Shown here: piece by piece, positions 24,501-36,442 of the stretch | Position numbering within the stretch: the first letter of the stretch is position 1 | How the letters are laid out: each line of letters opens with the position of its first letter | Source of the DNA: Tillus elongatus | Taxonomy: Eukaryota; Arthropoda; Insecta; Coleoptera; Cleridae | Reading direction: 5' to 3' | NCBI GenBank assembly: GCA_964006375.1 | Contig: OZ023266.1 | Span: 13,776,565-13,840,564, forward strand | Length of the DNA stretch: 64,000 nt | Translations under genes and position numbers: made by a program | The notes under the pieces: generated by a model | What the model was told of the DNA's origin: nothing | What the model saw: only the letters and a program-made list of their open reading frames with translations | Database searches by the model: none

Positions 24501-24701
24501 TCTTGTTATGCCCGCTCTTTTGTCCTGAGGACTTCCAAGTTGTGGAATTCCTTGCCGGCACATGTTTTTACTTCTCCTCCGAACCTCCAAACCTTCAAGT
24601 CCAGAATTAACAAGCTGCCTCTTTCCTCCTTGTCAACACCCACGGTACGATAGTATTTAGGCTGTGAGCCCTCGTGGTGTGTTGTTGACATAAAAAAAAA
24701 A
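21540..24701 (+). mobile_element. LINE copy D, full length (3.16 kb)
   Basis: Runs from the common 5' terminus GCAGGTGGTAGTGG to an A-tail after GTGTGTTGTTGACAT. It has a short 5' UTR (about 147 bp), one long open frame with apurinic-type endonuclease and RT, and a short 3' UTR. No separate gag-like ORF1 lies between the shared 5' end and the endonuclease. Assignment to the Jockey superfamily/CR1 group is inferred from the RT blocks; clade needs a tree. No target duplication is evident. Confidence 0.9.
21687..24653 (+). pseudogene. LINE endonuclease-reverse transcriptase, single nonsense codon
   Basis: One frame of about 989 codons, interrupted only by TAG at 22227-22229 (codon 181), where copy E has TGG. 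The N-terminal endonuclease shows NICGLNSSLN, QLLFLTETQ, ILGDFNVHN and the catalytic PLGRSDHGMV block. A linker follows, then RT with ARKASGLDEIPA-type fingers, NYMPISLLSVISKVMEKY, VALDISKAFDQVWH, AGVPQGSALAPTLF and YADD. The C-terminal region contains HIWGAAAASTLAILDSIQKR and ends in TSKLWNSLPAHVF-type sequence. The product would nick target DNA and copy the element RNA there. Otherwise intact, so recently active. Confidence 0.92.
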
Positions 24702-24774
24702 CCACCGAGGTTCTACACTAACCAGGTAGTTTATATGCTATTGTGCAAATTAATTGTATCATTTCAGTTTTTCG

Positions 24775-26340
<1,566 letters not shown>

Positions 26341-26559
26341 TACTGTGGATGCATGTCCGACCCTAAATAAATCAGATTTTTAGCTGAAGGTACAGGAGAA
26401 GTTACACAAAAGTTATGATAATTATTAAGAAAATATACTTTAATTTTAAACGGGCAGCATCTAATATTATCAAAAAAAGTGTTACTTTGACTTATAATTT
26501 CATACAATCATTATATCATTATGATTGTTTTAAGCAAAATAAACTTAGATTAAATTTTA

Positions 26560-26632
<73 letters not shown>

Positions 26633-26755
26633 CAGAAATGTCACTCGAAAAAATAGCAATAAAAATATATTTGACTAAGAAAAATTATGAAAGTGCAATG
26701 ACCTTTTTACTTGGTTCATTTTCTGTCCAGCAGATCTTTAAGGGTCGAAGAAGTT
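26341..26755. repeat. AT-rich spacer with (TA)n at 26564-26628
   Basis: No coding similarity. The TA run is not flanked by recognisable TArep modules on either side. Confidence 0.6.
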
Positions 26756-27116
26756 AAAACTCTGGACGCAGCAAGTGCGTTATGGTAGTGATTTTTTATT
26801 AAATGCTTCAAATTCGAATAACTCAGTTTTCTATAAACTTAGAAAGCTTAATTTTGGTATGTAGTAAGGTCTTTCCTAGGGCAAGATATTTACCAAATTT
26901 CATTAAAATAACTTTGTAATTTTTGGAGGAAAAAAAAATTCGAAAGAAAATTTAAAATTTGAATAACTCAATTTTATATAAACTGAGAAAGTTTAATTTT
27001 GGTACCTAGTAATGTCTCTCCCAAGGCAACATATATAGTGAATTTCATTAAAACAACTTTGTTATTTTCGGAGAAAAAAATTTTTTTTGAAAGAAAATTC
27101 AACATTTTCTCGGAAA

Positions 27117-27119
<3 letters not shown>
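26756..27119 (+). repeat. TArep 5' half with internal duplication
   Basis: 5' module GGACGCAGCAAGTGCGTTAT at about 26763. The segment from AACTCA(G/A)TTTT to the CGAAAGAAAA phrase occurs twice in tandem (about 26817 and 26962, about 145 bp apart). Confidence 0.8.

Positions 27120-27204
<85 letters not shown>
27120..27204. repeat. (TA)n microsatellite
   Basis: TA run following the TArep 5' half. Confidence 0.95.
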
Positions 27205-27207
<3 letters not shown>

Positions 27208-27603
27208 TTAAATTTTTGTAACGGTAATAGTGTTATTTATCAAAAAATTTTGGGAACGCCGTCAGTTGTAGAATAAAACTCTTTATTGTAGGCCGAGCTT
27301 TCGGAAAAATTTATTCCTTTATCAAGCTACAACATGGAAAGAAAAAAGTTTACAATTTACTTGGAAAAAGTATAAAAGTTTAAAATACTTCCATATAACA
27401 TGAGTTCTACTAAACTAATTATCTAATAACAAACATAAAAAGAAAACCTTTTGATGAATTTGAGTGAAGTCTAATAAATGCCAAACTGACATACAAAGCT
27501 AAATATTGTTTAATTGAATTTGTTTTTTGTTTTTGTCTAGGAAATATAAAAAGGGGTAGTGATTTCTAAAATTGTTATCTCTCTTTAAGTTTAATAAACT
27601 TAA

Positions 27604-27605
<2 letters not shown>
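27205..27605 (-). repeat. Possible Penelope-type terminal sequence with hammerhead-like relic
   Basis: The minus strand has CTTGATAAAGGAATAA...TTTTTCCGAAAGCTCGGCC near 27293-27330. This resembles the CUGAUGA/GAAA layout of Penelope terminal repeats but lacks exact core boxes. The rest is AT-rich noncoding. Weak call. Confidence 0.35.
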
Positions 27606-27675
<70 letters not shown>

Positions 27676-27806
27676 ATATAAAAATTGAAACTGACCCCGG
27701 ATATGGGTTCTAGGGGTCCTAGTTCGCGCTCATTTGAAAATTTTTTTGCAAAGTCTCACCATCGATACCTCTCTATTAGTGAATTTTTTTAAATAAAAAT
27801 TCACTG
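27606..27806 (+). repeat. (TA)n plus TArep 3' module
   Basis: TA run at 27606-27672, then AACATATAAAAATTGAAACT, ACCCCGGATATGGGTTC, GTTCGCGCTCATTTG and the terminal hairpin TAGTGAATTTTTTTAAA..AAAAATTCACTG. Confidence 0.85.
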
Positions 27807-29527
27807 AAAGGGGCGAATTAGAGGTGGATCACCCTTTTAAAGATTTTAATTTTTTAAACCCTAACCTACTTGAAAATTAAAGTCCATCAATTTTATAGCA
27901 AATTTTTCTCCTCTTGTCAATTTGCCGCCAAACCACCCATTTTTGAGAAAATTGAGACTTTTAGCGTTGAGATCGAAATAAAACTATGTCCCTTGAAGAT
28001 TTTATTAAACATTAAAGTCTTATACGGGATGACTTGGGCTCTCTGGAAGTCATCTGTTGCTAAGTTAGAGTCGTTGTCAAATCTGACATTATATAAATTG
28101 ATTAAGTTTTGCAATAATTATTGTCTTGTGTTTCTTGTTTTCTTTTGTGATAATAATTTCTTGCTCAATATGGCTGGAAATTTCTCGGTTAATGAACAAG
28201 TTGACATGCTTGTGGTATGAGGGTTTTGCGAGGGTAATTGCCGCAGAAGTCTCGAGGTATATCGAAAGAAGATTTCCTAATCGTATAATACCACATCGTC
28301 AAACGTTTGCCAATGTTGAACGTAGAGCCCGGGAAACGGGTTGATTTTGCATAAAACATGCTGGAGGACGCGTCCATGCAGTGAACGCAAGAACTGAGGG
28401 GCGTCTTCTAGACAGTATTGAAAATGAGCATCAGACCAGCACCAGACGACTATCTAGGCAGTTTTATAAAACGCAGCCGACAGTCCATAGAATTATCCGA
28501 TGCAATCTGCTGCATCCGTATCACCTTCAAAAAGTGTAAGAACTGCTACCGCAGGATTTACAGGCAACACTGTTTTTTTTTTGTAATTTTATCTTACATC
28601 AAAACATTGATTTTCCCAAGACCATTCCTTTTAGAGACGAAGCTTGCTTTACAAGGAGAGGGATTACGAATGTGCACAACTGCCACGAATATTCGGATGT
28701 AAATCCACATGCTACAGTAACCCACCATGTTCAAAGAGAATTTAAAATAAATGCATGGGCAGGAATTGTTGTAGGACATTTGGTTGGGTCGGCTATTTTA
28801 TCAAACCGCTTAAACAGCGCAACATATTTGCTTTTGTTGCAAAATGTTCTTCCTGAGCTACTGGAGGAGCTGCCTTTACAACTGCGCAGCGAAATGTAGT
28901 TTATGCATGATGGGGCGCCACCAGATTTCACTACAAATGTTCGTGGATTTTTAAACCAACTGTTTTCAAAACGATAGATAGGTCGTGGAATTAATGGCCC
29001 TCAACATTGGCCAGCACGATCACCAGACTTGGATAAATGTGACTCTTTTCTCTGGGGGCTTTAAAAGAATCTGTGTATTTGACACCAGTTTAAACTGCGG
29101 AAGACTTGTGGAGTCCCATCAATAATAAGTTGACCATTATTAAAAGTGATATCCAATTACTTAACAGAGTCGACTTTAATTTTCGCCGAAGGGTGCAGTT
29201 GTGTGTGAGAGAAAATTGAAGTCATTTTGAACAATATCTTTAGTGTTTCTTGTGTTTTTTTTTATTTATTTGTTTTTAATAGCGTTTGTTAAATTCCAGA
29301 TATGTTAGTGTTGAATAAAGTCTTCAAGGGACATAATTTACTTTTGACCTCAACTCTAAAAATCTCAAATTTCTCAAAAACGGATGGTTTGTCGAAAAAT
29401 TGACAAGAGAAGAAAACGATACAAAATTTAATTTGCTATAAAATTGATGGACTTTAACTTTTAATTAGGTAAGGGTTTGAAAAAATCAAATCATTATAAG
29501 GGCAACCCACCTCTAATTCACTCCTTT
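27807..29527 (+). mobile_element. Mariner-like element M3 with about 210-bp TIRs
   Basis: The left arm (GAATTAGAGGTGG, AAAGTCCATCAATTTTATAG, CTTGTCAATTT, TATGTCCCTTGAAGA) is mirrored at the right end (29310-29527) with scattered mismatches. A decayed transposase lies between. The left end abuts the 3' hairpin of a TArep copy. The target duplication is unclear. Confidence 0.85.
28170..29243 (+). pseudogene. M3 transposase, heavily mutated
   Basis: Starts MAGNFSVNEQVDMLVV, then a stop and frameshift, then RIIPHRQTFANVERRARETG (helix-turn-helix region). Downstream KINAWAGIVVGHLVG, then FMHDGAPPDFTTNVRGFLNQ carries the second catalytic Asp, and ARSPDLDKCDSFLWG the third. It ends near NGSHFEQYL-like sequence. 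At least four stops or frame changes. A different lineage from M1/M2. Confidence 0.85.
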
Positions 29528-29806
29528 TTGAGCTTATATCTACTTCAAATTTTTGTTAAATAACGACGTTGATTAAAGAAAACCATCTACCAAATTTAGT
29601 TGTTCCATGTTATGGCACTACTGCAATACAGCTGTTTTTTGTAATTATTAGAGAATTTTCCGAGGTCAATATCTCACCAACTATGGGCGTAAGAGAAAAA
29701 ATTTATATAAGAAATCGGCATGTTTTGAGGTCCTCTACAAGCGCACGATCTGTGTCCATTGCGTTGGGAATCACCCTGTGTATGTATTTTTGTGTGTAGA
29801 TATATA
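29528..29806. other. Remnant of an unidentified transposon end
   Basis: The phrase GCGTTGGGAATCACCCTG near 29760 looks like a Tc1/mariner-type terminal repeat in inverted orientation. No partner was found. Confidence 0.3.
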
Positions 29807-31702
29807 GGGTGGCGCATTGAAAACGAAACAGACCGATTTGCGCCCAGAGAATTTTTTTTAAGAAACGCTGAAACACGTCAATTTCAATATTGAGGGGGAC
29901 ATGTTTTGACATAAAACTCAACTTTGTCACATCAGCCCCTTAAGGGTGGTGATAACAACCCTTATATTTTAAATATGGAACATGGGTCGAGTGTTACATC
30001 ATTTGAAAGCTCTTTCTTTTCTGAATTTAGCACACTAATTTTTTTGGAAGTTTTATTAACTCGTTTAAAAATTATTCACTATTGAAGATGCAAAAACGCA
30101 TTTCACTCATTACGATAAGAAATGTGCTGATAGTCAATGTTTTGTTGGTTTGTAAACAAAAAATTGACTATCAGAACATTTTTTATCGGAATGAGAGAAA
30201 TGCGGTTTATTATTTCAGTTTATCTGTCCGTTTGATACTTGATAGTACTATCGAAAATTAATTTCACAATGGTGTATTCTGTAGAAGAAAGAGTTGAAAT
30301 AATTACTCTTTTTTTTAAAAAAACGATGACTGTGCCAACCGTACCGCAAATTTGTTTAATGAACGACATCCGAACAGACATGTTAACAGAAAATACATTT
30401 TGGAGTTAGTCGCAAAGTTTCGACAAAGTGGTTCAGTAGCCAGCAAAAAACTGGATCCTGAGCGTGAATTTCCGATTAGAAAAGAGACAACTGAGATTGA
30501 AGTTTTAGGTCAAATTGCTGCAGACGCAACTTTGAGCACGAGAAAATTGGCTACGGTGTCAAACATCAAAAGAAGAACTATTCAGCGAATATTGAAGCAT
30601 CATAAATTTCACCCGTATAAAATTCATCTTGCACAACAACTGAATGAAGATGATTTTGATCGGCGGCTGGAGTTTTGTGAAGCTATGACTACACGAATAG
30701 CTGATAACGGGAACTTTCTGTTCAATATTAATAACGAGTGTACGTTTTTATCAAATTCTACAGTCAATCGACATAATTTTCGTTATTGGGCAGATAATAA
30801 TCCAAGAAATTTCCATACTCAAACTCCACAGAAATTGAATGTCTGGACTGGCATTTTTGGAGACCGTTTAATCGGACCAATTTTTCGTGATGGCAATTTG
30901 AGCGGCGAAACGTATTTGGAGTTACTAGAAGATATCGTTTCCCCTTTACTAATTGACATTGTTGAAAATGATGATCGCTATCAAGAAAATCAATTAGTGT
31001 TTCAACAAGATGGAGCTCCTCCGCATTTTTCACAACGTGTTAGGGAGTTTTTGAACAGAGAGTTTCCAGAGCAATGGATTGGGGGTAGAGGTGCTATTGA
31101 GTGGCCCCCTAGATCACCGGATTTAACTCCTTTAGACTTCTTTCTATAGGGCCATTTAAAGAGTAGAATTTTCGCAACAGAACCGGAGTCTCTGGAAGAA
31201 TTACGACGACGCATTGTTGAATAATGACGTCTAATAACTCCACAAATGTTCCAGAATGTCAGAGCTCGTTTTGAAAAAAATTAGTACTTTTGTATGGAAT
31301 CTGGCGGTCAACAATTTGAACACATTTTTGAACGTTTGGTTTTGTTTTTTAGTTTTTTTTAACAAAAAATTGACTAATTAGTGCATTTCTTATCACAATG
31401 AATGAAATTCGTTCATGCAACTCCAACTGTGAATAATTTTTAAACGAGTTGATAAAACTTCCAAAAAAATTAGTGTGCTGAATTCAGAAAAGAAAGAGCT
31501 TTCAAATGATGTAACACTCGACCCGTGTTCTCTATTTAAAATATAAGAGTTGTTATCACCACCCTTAAGGGGTTGATGTGACAAAGTTGAGTTTTATGTC
31601 AAAACATGTCCCTCTCAATATTAAAATTGACGTGTTTCAGCGTTTCTTAAAAAAAAATTCTCTGGACGCAAATCGGTCTGTTTCGTTTTCAATGCGCCAT
31701 CC
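29807..31702 (+). mobile_element. DD41D mariner-like element M1, 1.9 kb
   Basis: Terminal GGGTGGCGCATTGAAAACGA is mirrored by the right end (TCGTTTTCAATGCGCCATCC), and similarity continues inward for about 300 bp on each side. Both ends are flanked by TA (29805-29806, 31703-31704), the expected target duplication. Closely related to M2 at 52.2 kb. Confidence 0.92.
30269..31361 (+). pseudogene. M1 transposase (DD41D type), inactivated
   Basis: An N-terminal helix-turn-helix region starts MVYSVEERVEIITL. A frameshift in a T/A run near 30312-30325 precedes NERHPNRHVNRKYILEL, then a second HTH STRKLATVSNIKRRTIQRIL. The first catalytic region reads FNINNECTF where M2 has FSDECTF, so the first Asp is lost by a small rearrangement. 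QQDGAPPHFSQRVREFL holds the second Asp and RSPDLTPLDFF the third, 41 residues apart. A stop follows DFFL and more stops come later. Function in life: cut-and-paste transposition at TA sites. Confidence 0.92.
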
Positions 31703-32477
31703 TATATATCTGCACACATATGTGTCGTATTTGTAAGTTCTTGCATTATAGGATTTTTGTTTTCCTTTACATTTTATAAGTAATTTAAAATTTACGTTTT
31801 AGCATTTAAAATATTGTCTAGTTGGCCAATAAAGATGTTTATTATTATCATTATTTAGACTATCGCGGTGTAGATATTGTTTTTGGGCTCATTCCCCTTC
31901 TCTACATGTAATCGCCTTTTCCTGCAGTAGTTTCTAGTTTTCTGCACGTCCCTCATTCGGTAGCTTCCAGCAATAGCAACATTTAACCGTAGCAGAGAGG
32001 CCTAAGTAGACATTTGCCTAACGTATTATCTCATAATTCCTGAGTTGTGTTTAAGTTGGCCGAGAACCGGACTCACCCTTTGATATATAGACGGTGGCAC
32101 GGTGTTCTAATGTGTGCTTAAGTTATTTACAGGCAGATGGGGCTAGTGGACTGGGGGTCGGGGTTTGCAAGATTTACAAGTTCAACTTGCAGGTTGGCTC
32201 ATATTGTTTGGTCATTAGTGGAGGTGGTTGTTCTATGTGTGTATGACAAGATTTACTTTCCGCACAATTAATTTCAGATGGAAGTACACTCTCACTAATA
32301 GCGACCGCTTCTGCTAAATAATGCACTACAAATTGTGACCGAAATTATGTGCGTGCCTGATGTGAAGAATCTGAGATGAACATGTCAACTTACTGATTAA
32401 TGTATTTTATTGGACATTGCAGAATTTATAAGATCAAATATAGTGCTCCTTAATAAAACTTGAACATGTTCAACCAT
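31703..32477. other. No gene recognised
   Basis: Contains a polyadenylation-like CCAATAAAGATGTTTATTAT phrase near 31830 and mixed-composition sequence, possibly an old retroelement 3' end. It ends with ATGTTCAACCAT, the left target duplication of the Penelope-like element. Confidence 0.4.
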
Positions 32478-32607
32478 CTCATTTCTGAACGTCACACAGT
32501 CTAGGACTAACCAAACATTCAATGAAAAGCCTCTCTCCAGGCAACAAATTTATTTAAAAATATATTTCCCGACGCGTTTCGACAGTCTAACGCACCTCAA
32601 TCCCTAT

Positions 32608-33045
32608 TTGCGGTATTCTTCCTGGTCACGTTATGTTGATGACATTGTGGTGGTTTGGTCGGGTACCATAGAGCAGCTTCACCTGTTACAGGGTTGGCTG
32701 AATGCCCTACACATAAACATCGATTTCATAATGGAGTTAGAAGTTGAGTCGTCCATAAGCTTCCTCGACCTGAAGTTGAAGAGGAGTAACCACAGCATAG
32801 TATTTAACATTTGGAGAAAACCCACTCAGACCGACCACCTCATTCCATTATAGTCTTGCCATCATATGTCTCACAAGATGGCTTCACTCAGATTTTTGGT
32901 TGACAGCTTGTTTAGAGTTCCACTGTCGGGGACCGACTTCATCAGAGAATTAAACCTTATCAAGCAACTCGTAGTCAATAACGAGTACAAACTCAATATA
33001 ATTGATAAGATGGTCAACAGAAAGAGCCGTCAGCTCTTAATTGAA
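32608..33045 (+). pseudogene. Penelope-like reverse transcriptase, C-terminal part
   Basis: SRYVDDIVVVWSGT contains the catalytic YVDD (32632-32643). SSISFLDLKLKRSNHSIVFN and IWRKPTQTDHLIP follow, as is typical of Penelope RTs. A stop at about 32851 interrupts before SCHHMSHKMASLRFLVDSLF. All RT motifs N-terminal to YVDD are missing; the gene begins just after the terminal inverted repeat. Confidence 0.88.
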
Positions 33046-34295
33046 GCGAGCACTATTTTACGACACCCTCAGCCGCGCTAGAGGTCCTGTTGATGCTGCC
33101 ACCGCTTCCCATCTGTATCAGGCGTCGCATCTTAGAATGCGGGACTCGGGAAACTGGTGCGGAGAGGAAGCAGTAATAGGGCATGCAAGAGTCGCCAAGG
33201 AGGTGGAAAAGGAAATTCCGATTTCCGCCATAAAGGTGCGGGATGCCGAGGACGATATTAGGTTGACTAGGTCATACACCCTCAGGATCCTCAGTAGGGA
33301 TCAGTGGAGGGAAAATGAGGTTGAATTCCAGCCCGCAAGCCTGGTCTGTTTCACCGACGGATCGCGGCTGGAGGACCAACAATCCTCCGGGGCAGGAATA
33401 TACATCGAGGGCCTGGGGGTGCGCGAGAGCTATGCTCTTGGCGCATATACCACGGCATTCGAAACAGAGGTGTATGCTATCCTGTCTGTGGCCAATAGAC
33501 AGGATGTGAAGAGGAGTCCCGAGAAATGTGTGTACATCTGCTCGGATAGCCAGGCGGTCCTCCGGGCAGTCTGAGCGGCCAGAATCAGGTCAACACTGGT
33601 TCAGGAGTGCGCTGACGCCCTCGGAGGGCTATCCAGGATGAAGGACGTGCAACTTGTGTGGGTTCCGGGACACTGTGGCGTAGCGGGGAATAAGGTGGCG
33701 AATAATCTCGCAAGACTCGGTTCCCGGCGGCCGTTTTGTGGCCCGGAGCCTGCGATAGGCATAAGTAGGAAGACAGTATCTGTCGCCTTAGACAGGTGGA
33801 CCGAGGAAGCAATGGAGAGGCACTGGGGGTCGGTTGGTGGCTGCAGGCAGGCGAGGGACTTCGTGGAGGGGCCGGACAGAGATAAAGCTGTCTGGCTACT
33901 TGGAAGGAGTCGACCTACGCTTCGCCGCATCCTTGGGGTGCTGACAGTCCACTGCGCCCTTAGAGGACACCTCACATTGATAGGCGTAGAGAGGGATCCC
34001 ATTTGCCAGGAATGCGGCGAGGATGAAGAAACGTCCTACCACTACCTCTGTGAATGCGAGGCTTTTGGGAGTCTTCGACAAGAATTGTTCGGATCGAGGA
34101 CTCTGCAGAGGAATCAGGTAATTACCGTCGAATTGAAGACCGTCACGGCCTTCATCTCGAGGTCGAGGCGGTTTGCCGACGGAACCGAGGTAGAGTAGAG
34201 CATGGTTGCTGGGTTGCTTGGGTTGGCAAAAAGGGCCCATTGTGGCCTACCTGCTTGGCGTTGGCCTCCCCACCACTGTTACTACTACTATTTTA
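33046..34295 (+). pseudogene. LINE RNase H domain and C terminus (I/R1/LOA-type), nested
   Basis: Reads ALFYDTLSRARG, then an RNase H domain: FTDGSRLEDQQSSGAGIYI, ETEVYAIL and CSDSQAVL. A TGA stop follows at 33572, then WVPGHCGVAGNKVANNLARL. A C-terminal zinc knuckle-like CQECGEDEETSYHYLCEC and the stop at 34197-34199 end it. The tail ends in ACTACTACT near 34280-34290. The region is clearly more GC-rich than its surroundings, which supports a separate origin. The 3' end is repeated at 47.92-48.02 kb. Confidence 0.88.
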
Positions 34296-34797
34296 CCCCT
34301 CGCTCAACCTAAGAGGATATCTTATTTCCCTTTCACCCATTGTGGTCCTGTGTCCAACGCCATAGTCAAGGCTCTCAAATGTGACAATGTCAAATTTTCA
34401 TTCAAGTCCATGAACACCGTTAACAATTTGTTCATTCACAACGAAGATAATATCCCAGACCTGCAGAAGTCAGGTGTCTATCGCTTAAGATGTGGCACCC
34501 CTGTATGTAAAGCTGTCTATATAGGAGTAACCGGAAGATCTTTGGGCACCAGAGTTACGTGACACCTCAGAAGTAGGAACCAACCCGATAATGACACGTC
34601 AGTCTTTGGTTGCCATTTGAGGGAGAGTGGCCACTGCTTTAACAAAAATACAGATGCTAAAATCTTGCACCCTTCAAGTTTTTTTTTTTCAAGAAATTGA
34701 GATCTTCAAACATCTCAACTACCAAGCCAGTGATGTTTTGAACTTGTCCAACACTGATATAACAAACTGTCCTTCCTTCTACAACCAATTGGTGTAA
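34296..34797 (+). pseudogene. Penelope-like GIY-YIG endonuclease domain
   Basis: SGVYRLRCGTPVCKAVYIGV followed by TGRSLGTRV shows the GVY...YIG pair and the following conserved Arg. A TGA at 34560 interrupts, then HLRSRNQPDNDTSVFGCHL and ESGHCFN continue the domain. It ends at TAA about 34797. This endonuclease type is diagnostic of Penelope elements. Confidence 0.85.
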
Positions 34798-35654
34798 TAG
34801 TGCTACTGAAATCTATGGTTTTCTATATGACCAGAAGTATGATGATTTGAAGATGGCTGTTCTGTGGCTCCCCTTCCATTTCTGCTTGTTTTGTCATTGA
34901 CATATGTCGCTTCTGACACTTGTTTCTGAATCACCCTTCTGCACTTGCGCCAGTGCCTCCTACCTGTTCAAGTTGGCATAATGGCTGCCCCTCCTTACAG
35001 ATATTCTTTTATATCGCCGATTTTTTCATTGATTTTTCTTTGGGAACAAATTTCTGGCGAATCCAGATGTAGTGTTGCAACGCCTCTAGTACATTGGATG
35101 AAGTTTCTGCCCATTGAACCTTTTGTATAGTTTCAAATTCAATTTTTAAGAATTGATTAAGTGAGTAGTGTCCATTTTGTTTTTCTCTTTTAATCTCTCA
35201 TAAGTTTCTTTACCTTAATGGTTCTCATTGGGTTTCTGCATGATTATGCTTGCCACTTGTGGTGTCTGCCATGTCAGTTTTGCTCCTTGGCTTGTTTTAT
35301 TTCTGTAATAGACTTAATTGTTTAATGTTCAAAATAATAGACTTTTTGCATTTTATAGCTTTCAACGCTTGTCAGTTTACTCCGATGTTTTTATTTGATT
35401 CATTTTTGACTGCATGTTTTAGCTTTAACATAGTTTTTTAGCTTGTGGAACTGTATCTGTTGTGTTTCATTGTAACTCTCTAAATTTACCTTGACTGTTA
35501 GTTTGCCTTTTACTGCGTGACTTATAATTTTGGATTTTGACCTTTGACGTTTTCTGTAGAAAATGTCTTGTCACCATTGTGCACTAACCTGCACAATTAC
35601 CTGCCAGAGAGACTAACGTTTTTCTGACAGACCTTTTTGTTATGATTCTAGATT
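34798..35654 (+). other. Penelope-like 3' untranslated region
   Basis: T-rich noncoding sequence between the GIY-YIG stop and the hammerhead/terminal repeat. No other gene seen. Confidence 0.6.
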
Positions 35655-35695
35655 TATCACCTGAAGATGACCTCTTAGAGTGTCGAAACGTACCG
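35655..35695 (+). ncRNA. Hammerhead ribozyme motif of the Penelope-like element
   Basis: CTGAAGA (35661-35667), then GACCTC-TTA-GAG-T-GTC forming stem II, then GAAACG (35685-35690). Core boxes match the hammerhead consensus CUGANGA...GAAA, as established for Penelope terminal repeats. The inverted partner near 32580-32600 keeps GTCGAAACGCG but has lost the CTGANGA box. Confidence 0.8.
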
Positions 35696-35768
35696 GGAAA
35701 TATATTTTTAAATAAATTTGTTGTCTGGAGAGAAGACTTTTATTTAATGTTTAGTTATGTTCAACCAT

Positions 35769-36095
35769 ACCTTACAATTAAATCTGAATTTAGATAAACA
35801 AAAAAATTATTTACACTATTTTATTGTATATATAACTGCAGTTACGCCGAAGTTCTTAGTTTTGTGACATACAGAATCAAAGTACCATGTACCATTTTAA
35901 AATTTCAAATATCTACTTCGTGTTCAATTAACATTTTTAAGAAGTGACGTTTCTGTCTTTTCAGCTAAACAAATAAAGGAGTAGTGGCGATATCCACTAG
36001 GAACTACCTGTTTTACTTCCACATCGTCAATACTTATGGAACTATGGCATCAGCTACAAAATCGCTTATACGTCGTAGGAAGTGTCAAAGCATAT
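35769..36095. other. No gene recognised
   Basis: AT-rich, nothing identified. Confidence 0.45.
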
Positions 36096-36300
36096 AAAAA
36101 GTCTGTACGCAGCAAGTACGTTATGGTAGTGAATTTTCATTAAAATGTTTTAAATAGCAAATATGTGTTTTTTTAAAAAAAAGCAGGCATAAAATTTGGT
36201 TACCAGTATAACCTATATAGTAGAAACAATGTCACATATTTCATGAAAATAAATTTATTGTTTGAAAATGTACAAAATTTTTTAGAAAATAAACTTAAAA
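36096..36300 (+). repeat. TArep 5' fragment
   Basis: GTACGCAGCAAGTACGTTAT module followed by the AACCTATATAGTAGAA phrase also found at 57.88 kb. It ends where a mariner coding fragment begins. Confidence 0.75.
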
Positions 36301-36442
36301 TGGGATGCCGATCAGGATGAGTTTCATTTAACAATTCAGCTACTTCTTTTTGGGTGCGCATCCTGTCTCCAAATCCGATCATGCAAAGAATTTCAATTCG
36401 TTCTCGTTCAGTTAATTTAACTATTCTTTTATAAAATGACAA
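36301..36442 (-). pseudogene. Mariner-type transposase N-terminal fragment
   Basis: The minus strand reads MSFYKRIVKLTERERIEIL, then GFGDRMRTQKEVAELLNETH and PDRHPI, the first helix-turn-helix of insect mariner-like transposases. It stops abruptly at the TArep junction; no catalytic part is nearby. Distinct from M1-M4. Confidence 0.8.

Larger units (their letters stand above)
32478..35756 (+). mobile_element. Penelope-like element, 5'-truncated, with 12-bp target duplication
   Basis: A perfect 12-bp direct repeat, ATGTTCAACCAT, occurs at 32466-32477 and 35757-35768. Inside it an inverted repeat of about 80 bp pairs 32510-32590 with 35678-35756 (for example AACAAATTTATTTAAAAATA against its complement). 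The left side carries about 31 extra bases outside the inverted repeat, matching the short tail extension known for Penelope elements. The coding content is an RT tail and a GIY-YIG domain. A LINE fragment is nested within. Confidence 0.85.
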
